Notes: a model not told the origin generated them from the letters alone. Positions 42,928-52,241 are shown, counted from the first letter of the stretch. The stretch is DNA of 64,000 nt from Marinomonas rhodophyticola (GCF_026113935.1 NZ_JAPEUL010000007.1:1054001-1118000), one strand, 5' to 3'. A program made the numbers and translations.

Positions 42928-43821
42928 ATGACAAGTTTGCTACGGTTATGTGTCTTGGTGATTCTGGCTTTGTTGGCCTTCGCTGCCAACTCGGTATTGT
43001 GCCGTCTTGCGCTTAACGGCGGTCTGATCGATCCGACGCAATTCACCGCTTGGCGCCTGCTGAGTGGTGCTGTGACCTTGGTCTTACTCTGTGTCTTGTC
43101 GTCGCTAACAAAGCCGCGTGGTGATTTGAAAACCGCCTGGCTAGAGGGGAGTTGGTTATCGGCGCTTGCGCTGTTTATTTACGCGTTAGGGTTTTCCTAT
43201 GCCTACGTTACTTTATCGACTGGAATGGGCGCTTTGATCCTCTTTGGTGCTGTGCAACTGACTTTGATCTCATTGGCTATTAGGGCAGGGCAGCAGCTGG
43301 TTTGGTTAGAATGGTTAGGGCTGATGATCGCCTTTGCAGGCTTTATTTATTTAGTGCTTCCGACCTTGTCGTCACCTTCTGTATTGGGCTTTGTTTTAAT
43401 GACGTTAGCGGGCATAGCATGGGGGGTGTACACATGGCGAGGCAAGGTATCAACTAAGCCGCTGTTTGCCACCACGTCAAACTTCGTTCGAACCCTTCCT
43501 ATGTTGCTGGTTAACTTGCTGATTGTGTATATCAGCACTGAACCTGCGCAAAGTGCCCAACTTAAAGGCATTATCCTCGCCATCACCTCGGGCGCGATCA
43601 TGTCTGGACTCGGCTATGCCATTTGGTACGCTGTCTTGCCTTATCTTAGTGCTTCTAGTGCTGCTGTTTTACAACTCTTAGTCCCCATCATCGCCACTAT
43701 TGGCGGCGTATTTTTTGCCAATGAATCCATCACCTTACACTTAATCATCGCCACATTAGGCGTCCTAGGTGGCGTGTTATTAGTCATCCTTGCCAGAAAC
43801 AGAGTACGCAGAAATGCCTAG
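42928..43821 (+). CDS. EamA family transporter
   Basis: A 297-residue ten-helix DMT-superfamily protein. I chose ATG 42928, which gives the usual start SLLRLCVLVILALLAFAANS followed by LCRLALNGGLIDPTQF. The first EamA repeat contains AYVTLSTGMGALILFGAVQL and the second contains AIMSGLGYAIWYAVLPYL. Members export metabolites such as amino acids. The substrate is unknown. The ribosome site is weak; an AGGAGG at about 42884 points to an out-of-frame ATG at 42893, discussed separately. Divergent from the phosphatase operon. Confidence 0.85.
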   Translation: MTSLLRLCVLVILALLAFAANSVLCRLALNGGLIDPTQFTAWRLLSGAVTLVLLCVLSSLTKPRGDLKTAWLEGSWLSALALFIYALGFSYAYVTLSTGMGALILFGAVQLTLISLAIRAGQQLVWLEWLGLMIAFAGFIYLVLPTLSSPSVLGFVLMTLAGIAWGVYTWRGKVSTKPLFATTSNFVRTLPMLLVNLLIVYISTEPAQSAQLKGIILAITSGAIMSGLGYAIWYAVLPYLSASSAAVLQLLVPIIATIGGVFFANESITLHLIIATLGVLGGVLLVILARNRVRRNA

Positions 43822-44079
43822 TTTTGGTGCGTTTTTTCTGCGGCGCGCCATAATCGACAGGCTTGTGTTTGAAAATTGATCGCTTTTTTATAGTGTCGTT
43901 TGACTTCGTCCTAGGCGCGTTCGCTTTGCTCCTTACAGCTGCCGCCATCACCCGTTGGGCATGATAAGATAATTGGACTCCCCAACTTATGGAGCAGGGT
44001 TAATATTTTAGCTCTCCCAAAAAATGGATAAAAACGCCGCTTTGGCTGTTGCTCAGGCTTCCAACTTTTAGGCGTTTGA

Positions 44080-44301
44080 TTTATTAACGGCAAATCAAAA
44101 GAACAGAAAGAACTGCATCAAGAAAGCCCAAGTTTTATTGTTACTTTTACAGATGGAACAACTGAGAAATTAACTGACTATGTTTTTAAGGCAATTAAAT
44201 ATTGGGTTGACTATTCATCCACCTCTAGCACCTCTAGAAGGCAGTCGTATCAAGGAAATAACGTAGTTGGCAATGCCGTCAGTGTGGTGTTAAATTTCTA
44301 A
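44080..44301 (+). pseudogene. 5'-truncated gene fragment in a repeat-rich gap
   Basis: The 490-base gap after the EamA gene holds an open frame from 44080 to a TAA at 44299-44301 without a usable start. It encodes FINGKSKEQKELHQ, SFIVTFTDGTTEKLTDYV and a tail SRRQSYQGNNVVGNAV. The tail is part of the dispersed repeat found again at 44918 and 46690. I do not recognise the family; it looks like the C-terminus of a small cassette-type protein. An AAACGCC/GGCGTTT inverted repeat precedes it at about 44033-44077. Confidence 0.45.
44231..44290 (+). repeat. Dispersed repeat, copy A
   Basis: CCTCTAGAAGGCAGTCGTAT followed by CAAGGAAATAACGTAGTTGG and CAAT. It shares this core with copies B and C. Here it is the coding 3' end of a gene fragment. 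Confidence 0.7.
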
Positions 44302-44311
44302 AGATTATTTG

Positions 44312-44884
44312 ATGTCTGTTGAGGGTAGAGTGGTGCAAGAACGAGAAGTGATCCAAAAAATAAAGCTTGTCACAGCTGAGCCGAGCAGTCTCACCGAGTT
44401 TAAATTGGCGTTGCAGGATTCTTTCCGTGTGGCGGCAGAAGCTGATTTTGGGCATCCGCTTGAAGAGCCGATTCCCTCTGATGACGATATTGAAAAGTCA
44501 TTCAACGCCACGGGGGCCGTGACTTACTGGATCATGGAAGACGAGCAACGTGTTGGTGGCGCTGTTTTGGTAATAGACCCCATCAGCGGTCGGAATAACT
44601 TATCACTTTTCTTCATTGCGACCAGCCAACAAAGTCGAGGTTTGGGGTTGAAGGCTTGGAAAGCAATTGAACAAGAATTTCCGTTTACCAAAGTCTGGGA
44701 AACGGTGACTCCCTACTTTGAGAAAAGAAATATTCATTTTTACGTAAACCGATGCGGTTTCAAGATTGTCGATTTTTATAACCGATACCATCCAGACCCT
44801 CATCAGGATTCACGCCAAATTCCTGATGAGGAAGATGATGAGATGTTTCGGTTTGAGAAGATAATGAAAAACGTGGATGAGTAA
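44312..44884 (+). CDS. GNAT family N-acetyltransferase
   Basis: A 190-residue GCN5-related acetyltransferase. The acetyl-CoA loop is seen as FFIATSQQSRGLGLKAWKAI, and the late CGFKIVDFYNRYHP is the usual last strand pair. The N-terminal part (residues 18-60) is longer than in minimal members. ATG 44312 is the likely start, with no good ribosome site. It lies between copies A and B of a dispersed repeat, which suggests acquisition. Substrate unknown. Confidence 0.85.
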   Translation: MSVEGRVVQEREVIQKIKLVTAEPSSLTEFKLALQDSFRVAAEADFGHPLEEPIPSDDDIEKSFNATGAVTYWIMEDEQRVGGAVLVIDPISGRNNLSLFFIATSQQSRGLGLKAWKAIEQEFPFTKVWETVTPYFEKRNIHFYVNRCGFKIVDFYNRYHPDPHQDSRQIPDEEDDEMFRFEKIMKNVDE

Positions 44885-44917
44885 TATCGGTGAGGTTGAC
44901 TCGTTTTCCGTATTTAA

Positions 44918-45030
44918 TAAGCCACTCATCTTTAGAAGGCAGTCATATCAAGGGAACAGCGTAGTTGGCAATGAAAATAACTGTGGTGATAAATTCCCCG
45001 AGCGTGGAGTCAGATAAAAAATAGTATTTT
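44918..45030 (+). repeat. Dispersed repeat, copy B
   Basis: AAGCCACTCATCTTTAGAAG, GCAGTCATATCAAGGGAACA, GCGTAGTTGGCAATGAAAAT, then GTGGTGATAAATTCCCCGAG. Very similar to copy C over about 110 bases, and to copy A over its first 60. Confidence 0.8.
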
Positions 45031-45060
45031 TCGTCTGACTCCACAAGAGCACTGTTTTCT

Positions 45061-46376
45061 CTATTTTAATTCGTTGGCAAAGCGGCCTACCGCGTGTACC
45101 ACCTGTTTGGCACCTTCTTGAATCTCTACAATGACAGTACCTGACTGGTTTGCTAGTTCTAAACCTTCTTGGAGCTACTTTCTTGAGAGTTGAGCATTTG
45201 GCGCATGACGTCATCTGATAGCCCTTGGTTTTTCTTCACTACGCCCACAATCTCTTCGGTAGCGGAACTGGTACGTGCCGCCAATTTTCGTACTTCATCA
45301 GCCACAACTGCGAATCCTCGACCCTGCTCTCCGGCTCTGGCGGCCTCAATAGCCGCGTTTAGTGCCAGCAAGTTTGTCTGCTCTGCAATGCCCCCGATGG
45401 TTTGCACGATGGCGTTGATTTGTAAGGACTGCTTGCCCAGAGCCTCAATGCTTTCGGTCGCTGTCTGCATTTGTGCAGCTATCTGTTGCATGGTTTCGAC
45501 AGTTTGTTGTACGACGATCGCACCTTTTTTGGCACTTATGTCCGTTTGTTGTGACACATCATAGGCAACGCTTGCGCCTTCTCTTACCTGCGTTTCTCGT
45601 GCCACTTGATCGGTGATGACGCTCGCAAATTTTACGATTTTAGTGAGGTTGCCCTCGGCGTCATAGACGGGGTTATACGTTGCCTCTAGCCACACATCGG
45701 CGCCTTTACTATCGATGCGTTTAAAACGGTCCGCCACATAAACGCCGTTATTTAATTTTTTCCAAAAGTTAGCGTATTCTGGCGAAGCACTTTCTTCAGT
45801 GGTGCAAAATATACGGTGGTGTTTACCGATGAGTTGATCTAACCGGTACCCCATAGCCTGTAGAAACTGCTCGTTTGCAGTGATGACAGTGCCATCTAGG
45901 TTGAATTGGATAACCGCGGTCGAACGGATCAATGCATTAATGAAAGACTCGCTTTCTTTTGCGCTGACTATTTCTTGTGTTACATCGCGACCATAACCCT
46001 TTATGAAGGCGAGCGTGCCATCTTCTCCTCGTACCGGAATCCACTGAATATTTATCCAAGCAAGAGTGCTGTCTACTCGACAGTAGCGGTAATTGTCACT
46101 GACGGGTTTGAACTTTGCTACGGCGTCATTAAAGTTTCGAAAACAGGGTAGTTTCGAAACGTAAGGCGGCACAATTTCTGATAATAATTTTCCTACGAGC
46201 TGCTCTTGCTTGAAGCCGAGTGCGTTCGCAAAGTCTTGATTGACGGCCGTGATTCGGAAGTCGGCATTTAAGGTAATGCACAGCATCCCCTGATCCATCT
46301 GGTTAGCTAGCTGGCGCAGAATCGCCAACTCTTTAAGTTGTGCTTCGTGTTCTTTTTTGAGGTGACCATTAAACAT
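45061..46376 (-). pseudogene. Soluble PAS-PAS methyl-accepting chemotaxis protein, frameshifted
   Basis: A chemoreceptor of about 438 residues with one base restored. Two PAS domains ([20 protein letters not shown], and [20 protein letters not shown] with the [11 protein letters not shown]) precede a short signalling domain with the hairpin tip [32 protein letters not shown]. No transmembrane segment is visible, so it should be cytoplasmic, as in Aer-like or internal-energy sensors. The frame breaks near 45174, where QESS should continue as [20 protein letters not shown]; one base is missing, and the true end is at 45061. It is isolated from other chemotaxis genes. Confidence 0.87.
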
Positions 46377-46540
46377 TAAGAAACTCCAATCAAACTCAAC
46401 AATAGGCAGGCTGAACCGGATGTTGAATCTTTATTTAACTATTTAAGTTAAGGTGTATAAAAATACCCTTACGGTGCAAAGGTATCGCTCGGTTCTCATG
46501 TCGTCAGATCCTTAAAAAAACAATATCATCTGCAGAAAAT

Positions 46541-46590
46541 AATTCCCCCTTCCAACGCAACTTTATGCTTGCTGTTTTTAAGGGGGAATT
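46541..46590. repeat. Inverted repeat with 11-bp arms
   Basis: AATTCCCCCTT (46541-46551) and AAGGGGGAATT (46580-46590) are perfect inverted repeats around 28 bases. It lies in the 631-base gap between the chemoreceptor and the aldo/keto reductase, which otherwise holds only copy C of the dispersed repeat and a terminator. Confidence 0.75.
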
Positions 46591-46689
46591 TGAGATAGCC
46601 AAAGTAAGAAAGTGTGACATGGCTGCAGCGATAAAGCGACAGGTAAGTTTGATGTTACCAATAGGGCTGTTAACAAGGGCAAGTATTAC

Positions 46690-46800
46690 CAAGCCACTCA
46701 CCTCTATAAGGCTGTCGTGTCAAGGAAGTAGCGTAGTTGGCAATAAAAATTATAGTGGTGATAAATTTTCCGAGTGTAGAGCCATGAAAAAATAGTATTT
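46690..46800 (+). repeat. Dispersed repeat, copy C
   Basis: AAGCCACTCACCTCTATAAG, GCTGTCGTGTCAAGGAAGTA, GCGTAGTTGGCAATAAAAAT, then GTGGTGATAAATTTTCCGAG and TAGTATTT. Same orientation as copies A and B. Confidence 0.8.
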
Positions 46801-46950
46801 ATATTTGGTCGTTTTTTTAGTCTGACGATGCCACAACTTCCTCCTAATGGTGATATACGTCATCACTCTCAAGGTAATGAATGCATTCAATTAGCGCTGT
46901 CCGCTCAACGACTAAAATACGAATCAGCATTGGTAAGTGAGTCTGAACAT

Positions 46951-46984
46951 AAAACGATTCATCTAGAGATAGATGAGTCGTTTT
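46951..46984. terminator. Terminator after the aldo/keto reductase
   Basis: AAAACGATTCATCT pairs with AGATGAGTCGTTTT (one G-T mismatch). A- and T-rich ends on both sides allow use on either strand. It lies 24 bases beyond the predicted reductase stop. Confidence 0.8.
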
Positions 46985-47007
46985 ATTTTACCAAAATTCA
47001 GATTTTT

Positions 47008-47879
47008 TTAGATACTAACGGCAATGTTATTCAATTTGGTAATGGCTTCACTTGGTAAGATCAATTCCGCTGCGGCTAAGTTTTGTTGTAGATGCTTAGC
47101 TGAAGATGTTCCGGGATTAATAAAATATTCGCTGAACGCTGAAGCAACCAAGCCAAAGCGACTTGCATTACTGTGGCATTTAGCGATGTGGCAACCTCTT
47201 CTAAAATGGAAGATTGTAGCGGCGTGAAGCCGCCAAGTGGAAAGAAAGGTACATAGGCAATACCTTCTTTTGCAAGCAGATCAATAAGTGTATCGTCTCT
47301 TCTATGAACCAAATTGTATTGGTTCTGTACACAAACAATAGGAGTAATACGGCGCGCTTCCTCGATTTGTGTGGCGGTAACATTACTGACGCCTAAGTGA
47401 TTTATTAAGCCTTCTTTTTGCAACTCGGCCAGTATGGATAATGGTTCTGCTATCGAGCCTTCAGCTGGGCCATGTACATCAAACATAGCTCGCAGGTTGA
47501 CTACCTCGATTTGTTCTATGCCAAGGTTGGTTAGATTATCATGCACGGCTTGAATCAGTTCAGGCTTTGAAAAAGCTGGCAACCAATCCCCTTTTTCATT
47601 GCGACGAGCACCAACTTTAGTCACTAATGATAGTTCTTTAGCATAAGGGTGTAATGCCTCACGAATGATTTGGTTCGTAATATGTGGGCCGTAAAAATCG
47701 GAGGTGTCGATATGGTTAACACCACTTTCTATGGCGGCTTGAAGGACAGCAATGGCTTCTTTTTTATCTTTAGGTGGACCAAAAACGCCGGCGCCTGCCA
47801 ATTGCATAGCGCCGTAACCCATTCGGTTGATTGCTTTATTACCAAGTTTAAATGTACCAGCTTGTTGAATGTTAACCAT
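47008..47879 (-). pseudogene. Aldo/keto reductase, frameshifted near the C-terminus
   Basis: An aldo/keto reductase of about 290 residues with one base restored. It has the barrel motif GYGAMQLAGAGVFGPPKDKK, the catalytic Asp and Tyr in HIDTSDFYGP, Lys in LVTKVGARR and a His-like position in the VVNLRAMFDVHG strand. The first frame continues to LLIPEHLQLS, where one base is missing near 47111. Correct reading gives IPGTSSAKHLQQNLAAAELI, the canonical NADPH-binding end, and stops at 47008. ATG 47879 follows AGGAAAATCATC. It is divergent from a LysR regulator, which probably controls it. Confidence 0.87.
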
Positions 47880-47984
47880 GATGATTTTCCTGTGTGAGCT
47901 GTTGGATAGGTGATCTATTCTAGGTCCCATTAATTTGTGCGACAATCATGTTTAATTTGTACATATTGTGCGAGATTTAGAACA

Positions 47985-48890
47985 ATGAAATCATCTATGA
48001 ATGACATTACGGCATTTGTTGCTGTCGCCAGAGCCGGCGGTTTTCGAGAGGCTGCGAGAGTAGAAAATATAAGTGCTTCACGTTTAAGTGATGCCATACG
48101 ACGCTTAGAAGGGGAATTGGGGGTAAGATTGTTTCATCGCAATACTCGCAGTGTTGTTCTTACTGAAGTGGGTATGGTGTTGTTAGAACGTATGAACCCT
48201 ATTATGAGTGAATTTGATTCTGCGTTAGATATGGTCAACCTATATCGAGATAAACCTGCAGGTAAACTTCGTCTTAACGTACCTGTTAGTGCCGTAAAAT
48301 TAATATTACCAGCTATTGTCCCTGCATTTTTGGAGGCCTATCCTGATATTGAACTGGAAGTGACAGCGGAGAGTAACGTTGTCAATATTATTGATGCAGG
48401 TTTCGATGCCGGTATTCGTTATGACGAGCGACTCGAGCAGGATATGATCGCCGTACCTATCGGCCCACGTCAACAACGGTATGCGTTAGCAGCTTCACCT
48501 AAATTGCTAGATAGATTAGGCCGACCAACTCATCCTCGTGACCTATTAAATTATCCTTGTTTAACCGGTCGGTTTCGATCAGGGGTAGCCAACACTTGGG
48601 AATTTGAGAAAGATAATGACACGATAGACATAAAGGTGTCAGGTCCTTTAGTGGTTAATATAGGTAGTGCTGTTGATCTTGCTGTCGATGCTGCGGTTGC
48701 TGGCACGGGGGTTATTTATTTGTTTGAGGAATGGCTGCAACCTTATTTTGATTCAGGGCAACTTGAACCTATTCTTGAAACGTGGTGGTTGTCTTTTAGT
48801 GGGCCGTATTTGTATTACTCTGGTCGAAGATTGGTGCCTACACCCTTACGAACTTTTATTGATTTTATAAAAGATATGAATAAAGAATGA
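47985..48890 (+). CDS. LysR family transcriptional regulator
   Basis: A 301-residue LysR regulator of the DmlR/AaeR-like group. The start DITAFVAVARAGGFREAARV and SASRLSDAIRRLEGELGVRL is typical, as is FHRNTRSVVLTEVG. The effector domain has GFDAGIRYDERLEQDMIAVP. I chose ATG 47985; ATG 47997 is possible. The 105-base gap to the divergent aldo/keto reductase contains repeated TTAATTTGT elements, likely operator DNA. Confidence 0.9.
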   Translation: MKSSMNDITAFVAVARAGGFREAARVENISASRLSDAIRRLEGELGVRLFHRNTRSVVLTEVGMVLLERMNPIMSEFDSALDMVNLYRDKPAGKLRLNVPVSAVKLILPAIVPAFLEAYPDIELEVTAESNVVNIIDAGFDAGIRYDERLEQDMIAVPIGPRQQRYALAASPKLLDRLGRPTHPRDLLNYPCLTGRFRSGVANTWEFEKDNDTIDIKVSGPLVVNIGSAVDLAVDAAVAGTGVIYLFEEWLQPYFDSGQLEPILETWWLSFSGPYLYYSGRRLVPTPLRTFIDFIKDMNKE

Positions 48891-48949
48891 GTTATAAGCA
48901 GCCCCGAGTTGTGGCTCTATTGTGTCTTTGCTTTAAGCATTGGAATATT

Positions 48950-48983
48950 AAAAAACGGACGCCATTCATGGCGTCAGTTTTTT
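48950..48983. terminator. Terminator between convergent LysR and DUF3010 genes
   Basis: GACGCCAT and ATGGCGTC form a perfect 8-bp stem with a 2-base loop, flanked by an A-run and a T-run, so it should work in both directions. Confidence 0.9.
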
Positions 48984-49002
48984 TATTGCGAAATCTAACG
49001 AC

Positions 49003-49440
49003 TTACGCTTCAGGAATGTGCTCTGAAAGTGCGGCATAAGCTACGGTGAAAGCGCTTTCTTGAAATGCACGTAATCCCGTTGCTTTAAAAGGAATAGGCA
49101 TCGGGTTGTGTTGCAAGATGTCCTTCACTTTGGCTCCGCTGAATAAATCCACTTGAACGGTGTCGATCAGTTGAATTATTGCTTCGATTTTAAAGCCCAC
49201 CGAGCCGCCAGCAAATTTGCCTTTGGTTGGGCGTTCGCGAATCACGGCTCTTTTTACTTTGTAATCTTCAAATAGCTTTTTCAGTAAAAACTGAAATTTA
49301 CGCACGCTTTCGCTGTCGTTTGGGTTGTTCAGTGTGTGTCGAGTTTGGCGACAGTCGGCGATTTGAAACAATCCGTCTTGTTTAGACAGAAGGCAAAGAA
49401 TCACTTCGCTGCCTTTGATTTCGATACCACAAGTAATCAT
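49003..49440 (-). CDS. DUF3010 family protein
   Basis: A 145-residue protein resembling DUF3010, found in Vibrio, Shewanella and relatives. The start MITCGIEIKGSEVILCLL and the blocks DCRQTRHTLNNPNDSESVRK and IRERPTKGKFAGGSVGFKIE are the conserved parts. The pattern of a GIEIKGSE strand and ERPTKGKFAGG suggests an RNase H-like fold, but I cannot show activity. Single gene. Confidence 0.85.
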   Translation of the reverse strand: MITCGIEIKGSEVILCLLSKQDGLFQIADCRQTRHTLNNPNDSESVRKFQFLLKKLFEDYKVKRAVIRERPTKGKFAGGSVGFKIEAIIQLIDTVQVDLFSGAKVKDILQHNPMPIPFKATGLRAFQESAFTVAYAALSEHIPEA

Positions 49441-49738
49441 AACGAGATCCTGAATAGGGAATTTCGCGCATTATCGCATACTTTATTCTCTTCTCGCAGA
49501 GTAAAAAATACTGCTTGTTGAAAAGGAAACACGTCAGATGTAAGGCGAAAGTGAAAGCTTGTGGTTTATTACACTCTTTTCATTTTGCCGTCTCTTATTA
49601 TCACAATGAATAATGTACTATTTCAAAATATTATTTTGTAAAAATCATTTTCTCGACATTTTCTACTGTAAAAACGTGAAAACAGGCTTTTTACTCTAGA
49701 TGTGTTTTTTTCAACTTTGATCAATTAGGCTGCATAAA

Positions 49739-50977
49739 ATGACTGCTTCATCGCCAATGGGTATTCCTCGTCCCCAGGTGAAATCTTTAGACGAAATTCT
49801 TCCTCATGAACCTTTGTTAATGATGGGCGCAGGCCCTGTGCCTATTCCTGAACGTGTCGCCAAGGCCAACTCGGTGGTCATTAACCACCTAGGCAGTGTG
49901 ATGGCACAGGTGATTGGCCAAGTTAAAACAATGGCGCGTTATGTGTTTCAAACTGAGTCTAAATGGGTGCTTGGCGTCGCGGGGCCAGCGTCAGCGGCGA
50001 TGGAGATGGCGGTGGCCAATTTGTTGCAACCAGGCGAGCGTATTTTATGCATTAATAATGGCTTCTTTAGTCATCGCATGGCAGAAATGGCAACACGTAT
50101 TGGTGCTGACGTGCATGAGTTGCATGTAGGGAACCATGAAGCGGCGGACCCAGAGCGTGTTCGTAAAGCCATTGAGGAAACACGTCCAAAAGTATTAACG
50201 CTGGTGCAAGGCGAAACGTCGAATACGGTGTTTAACCATACATTAGAAGACATCACTAAGATCGCTAAATCTTATGGTTGTTTGGTGGTGGTAGACGCTG
50301 TTTGTACACTCAGCACTATGCCGTTAAAAATGGATGCATGGCAAGTGGATGTGGTGATTACGGGTGGCCAAAAAGGCTTGTCGTCTATCCCTGGTGTGTC
50401 CTTGTTGGTGTTTTCTAATGAAGCTTGGGCCGCAGTAAAAAGTCGTACCAAACCCACTGCACAATGGTGTTTTGATGCGCAGTTAGCCGAGAATTTTTGG
50501 CACAACGATGGCTATCATTATACGGCACCCGTATCTGGCATCATGGCGTTGCATGAGGCATTAAAATTGGTGTGCGATGAAACATTAGAGCATCGTTTTT
50601 CGCGTCATTTGCGTTGTTCAAAAGCCTTGCAAGCAGGCATTGAAGGCATGGGATTAGAGTTGTTTATTCCGCCAGCATCGCGTTTGAATTCTGTGGTGGG
50701 TATTAACATACCGCAAGGGTTAACAGCCCCTAAAATTTGTCGACACATATCCGAAATGTACCGCGTTGAAATCGCGGACTCTTTTGGCCAGCCTATCGTG
50801 CGTATTGGGCAGATGGGTGAGCAATGTCGCGAGCATAACTTGTTCCGCACCTTGCATGCGTTGGGCAGTACCATGCGTGATTTGGGTGTAAAAGTTGATC
50901 AACCCAATGGCATGGCGGAAATGGAGGCGTACTTGCAAAAGATTCCACGTAACGCTTATCAGGTTCACGTTGCTTAG
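49739..50977 (+). CDS. Class V aminotransferase (alanine-glyoxylate / pyridoxamine-pyruvate type)
   Basis: A 412-residue PLP-dependent aminotransferase of the AGXT/serine-pyruvate group. The PLP Lys212 lies in VVITGGQKGLSSIPG, the ring-binding Asp186 in LVVVDAVCTLS, and GAGPVPIPERV is the typical start of this group. The closest activities are alanine-glyoxylate, serine-glyoxylate and pyridoxamine-pyruvate aminotransferase. The sequence alone does not decide which. ATG 49739 is the start; the preceding 298 bases are AT-rich and likely hold the promoter. A terminator separates it from the next gene. Confidence 0.88.
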   Translation: MTASSPMGIPRPQVKSLDEILPHEPLLMMGAGPVPIPERVAKANSVVINHLGSVMAQVIGQVKTMARYVFQTESKWVLGVAGPASAAMEMAVANLLQPGERILCINNGFFSHRMAEMATRIGADVHELHVGNHEAADPERVRKAIEETRPKVLTLVQGETSNTVFNHTLEDITKIAKSYGCLVVVDAVCTLSTMPLKMDAWQVDVVITGGQKGLSSIPGVSLLVFSNEAWAAVKSRTKPTAQWCFDAQLAENFWHNDGYHYTAPVSGIMALHEALKLVCDETLEHRFSRHLRCSKALQAGIEGMGLELFIPPASRLNSVVGINIPQGLTAPKICRHISEMYRVEIADSFGQPIVRIGQMGEQCREHNLFRTLHALGSTMRDLGVKVDQPNGMAEMEAYLQKIPRNAYQVHVA

Positions 50978-51000
50978 TGAAAAAAGTGGTAAAAACATCA

Positions 51001-51029
51001 GGCGCTTTATAATAAAAAGCGCCTTTTAT
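51001..51029. terminator. Terminator between convergent genes
   Basis: GGCGCTTT and AAAGCGCC form a perfect 8-bp stem followed by TTTTATT, between the aminotransferase and the YddG-like gene. Confidence 0.85.
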
Positions 51030-51965
51030 TCAGATGCCTTTGGCTTCCTTTTCAGGGACCAAGGGCATTTTTTTGTTTGGCATTAAGCTGGCAAATAATG
51101 CCCCTGCGGTAATGAATAGGCAGGCGATGATTTGTCCTGTGGTGAGTTGTGCTTCGGTGAAAAGCCCAAGCCAAGCAGTGGATAGGGCAGGAGCGGTATA
51201 AGACAAGACGCCAAGCAAGGATAAGTTGCCTTTTTTTACCCCAAAATCCCAACAAAAAAACGCGATACCAACAGGGCCAAAGCCGAGTCCTAAAATGGCA
51301 ATCCATGTGGAGGCTGGAAAAGAGGCTGCGGTGGTCCAGTTGTGTGTTTCTATTGCAAGATGGGATGCGCTTGCTAATAGTGTGGTGATGAGGCAATACC
51401 AGAGTACAGCGCTGGAAGGAACATCTTGATAGCGTCGATTCGCAACGGAATAGCTCGACCAAATAAACGCACAGGCGAAGGCGGCAGCGTATCCTGTCCA
51501 ATGGTAAGCTGTGCTGTTGTCTGTGGTTAAGACTTGTGCCTTTGATTGTAACATGATGCCGGTACCAATAAACGCGACCACTGCACCGACTAAGTGTGTC
51601 CATGACAGAATATTGCCTTTTGTCATGCCTGCCATTAAGACAATCAGCAACGGCCAAAGGTAAGCAATGAGTCCCGCCTCTACTGGAGGTGCGTGTTGAA
51701 ATGCGTAAAAATAGCAAAAATGGTAAAAATAAAAGCCGAGTCCCCCCATTAATATGGCGTTTTTCGGTGTTTGCCTCCAAGAACTTTTTATTTCACCTTT
51801 AAATAGATACACGATAAAAAAGAGTAAGCTGGCAACACCAAATGTAAGGGCCAACAACAATAGTGGCGGCACTGAGTTGGCTTGCGTGGTGAAGAGCGCA
51901 AGGCTGCTCCATAGCATGATGGCGATGCTGCCAATGAGAGTGGCTTGTGTATTATGTGCGGTCAT
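51030..51965 (-). CDS. EamA family transporter, YddG-like exporter
   Basis: A 311-residue ten-helix DMT transporter resembling the aromatic amino acid exporter YddG: TLIGSIAIMLWSSLALFTTQ at the start, GGLGFYFYHFCYFYAFQHAP with EAGLIAYLWPLLIVL, and a late LGLGFGPVGIAFFCWDFGVK with GVLSYTAPALSTAWL. The ATG at 51965 follows AGGAAACAACAAG. Its substrates may be aromatic amino acids or related metabolites. It is divergent from the second tct operon across 276 bases. Confidence 0.88.
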   Translation of the reverse strand: MTAHNTQATLIGSIAIMLWSSLALFTTQANSVPPLLLLALTFGVASLLFFIVYLFKGEIKSSWRQTPKNAILMGGLGFYFYHFCYFYAFQHAPPVEAGLIAYLWPLLIVLMAGMTKGNILSWTHLVGAVVAFIGTGIMLQSKAQVLTTDNSTAYHWTGYAAAFACAFIWSSYSVANRRYQDVPSSAVLWYCLITTLLASASHLAIETHNWTTAASFPASTWIAILGLGFGPVGIAFFCWDFGVKKGNLSLLGVLSYTAPALSTAWLGLFTEAQLTTGQIIACLFITAGALFASLMPNKKMPLVPEKEAKGI

Positions 51966-52033
51966 CTTGTTGTTTCCTGAAACCTGTCCTAGTCTAATAA
52001 ACAACAGATTACCGTGTCAGGGCGTTAAAAACA

Positions 52034-52102
52034 TTGTCAAAAATGCGCAATGTGTTTTGTCAAAAATGCGCAATGTGTTTTGTCAAAAATGCGTTTTTAA
52101 TC
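52034..52102 (+). repeat. Three 23-bp tandem repeats upstream of the second tct operon
   Basis: Units start with TTGTCAAAAATGCG at 52034, 52057 and 52080. The first two are identical over 23 bases, and the third diverges after 14. A perfect 10-bp hairpin (CTGTCAGAAA / TTTCTGACAG, 52109-52133) follows at once and carries a related TGTCAGAAATG. These may be repeated operators for tct control. Confidence 0.85.
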
Positions 52103-52241
52103 ACAATTCTGTCAGAAATGTGTTTTCTGACAGGGTGGTGACAGGTTTGACAGGTAATGTTTGTTCATCGAGTTTTCTAAAATAAGCGTTTCAGGAACTC
52201 GAATAGCTAACAACAAAAAAAATAACAAGCAGGAGATAACC

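Noticed and set aside
42893-43018. 41-codon frame with AGGAGG before ATG 42893
   Set aside because: A strong ribosome site, but the frame overlaps the first helix of the EamA gene in another frame and the product has no recognisable features. A leader peptide or an indel near the EamA start is possible but not supported.
43880-43965. Possible attC-like site with GCGCGTTCGCTTTGCTCC and CCCGTTGGGC
   Set aside because: The right core fits GTTRRRY, but no matching left core is present and no cassette gene follows directly.
46828-47058. 76-codon plus-strand frame
   Set aside because: It contains a strong terminator hairpin (46951-46984) and its 3' part overlaps the corrected C-terminus of the aldo/keto reductase on the other strand. 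No ribosome site.
51052-51780. 242-codon minus-strand frame
   Set aside because: It lies entirely within the YddG-like transporter in another frame of the same strand. Its composition is rich in Arg, His and Ser with no hydrophobic pattern, so it is a shadow.
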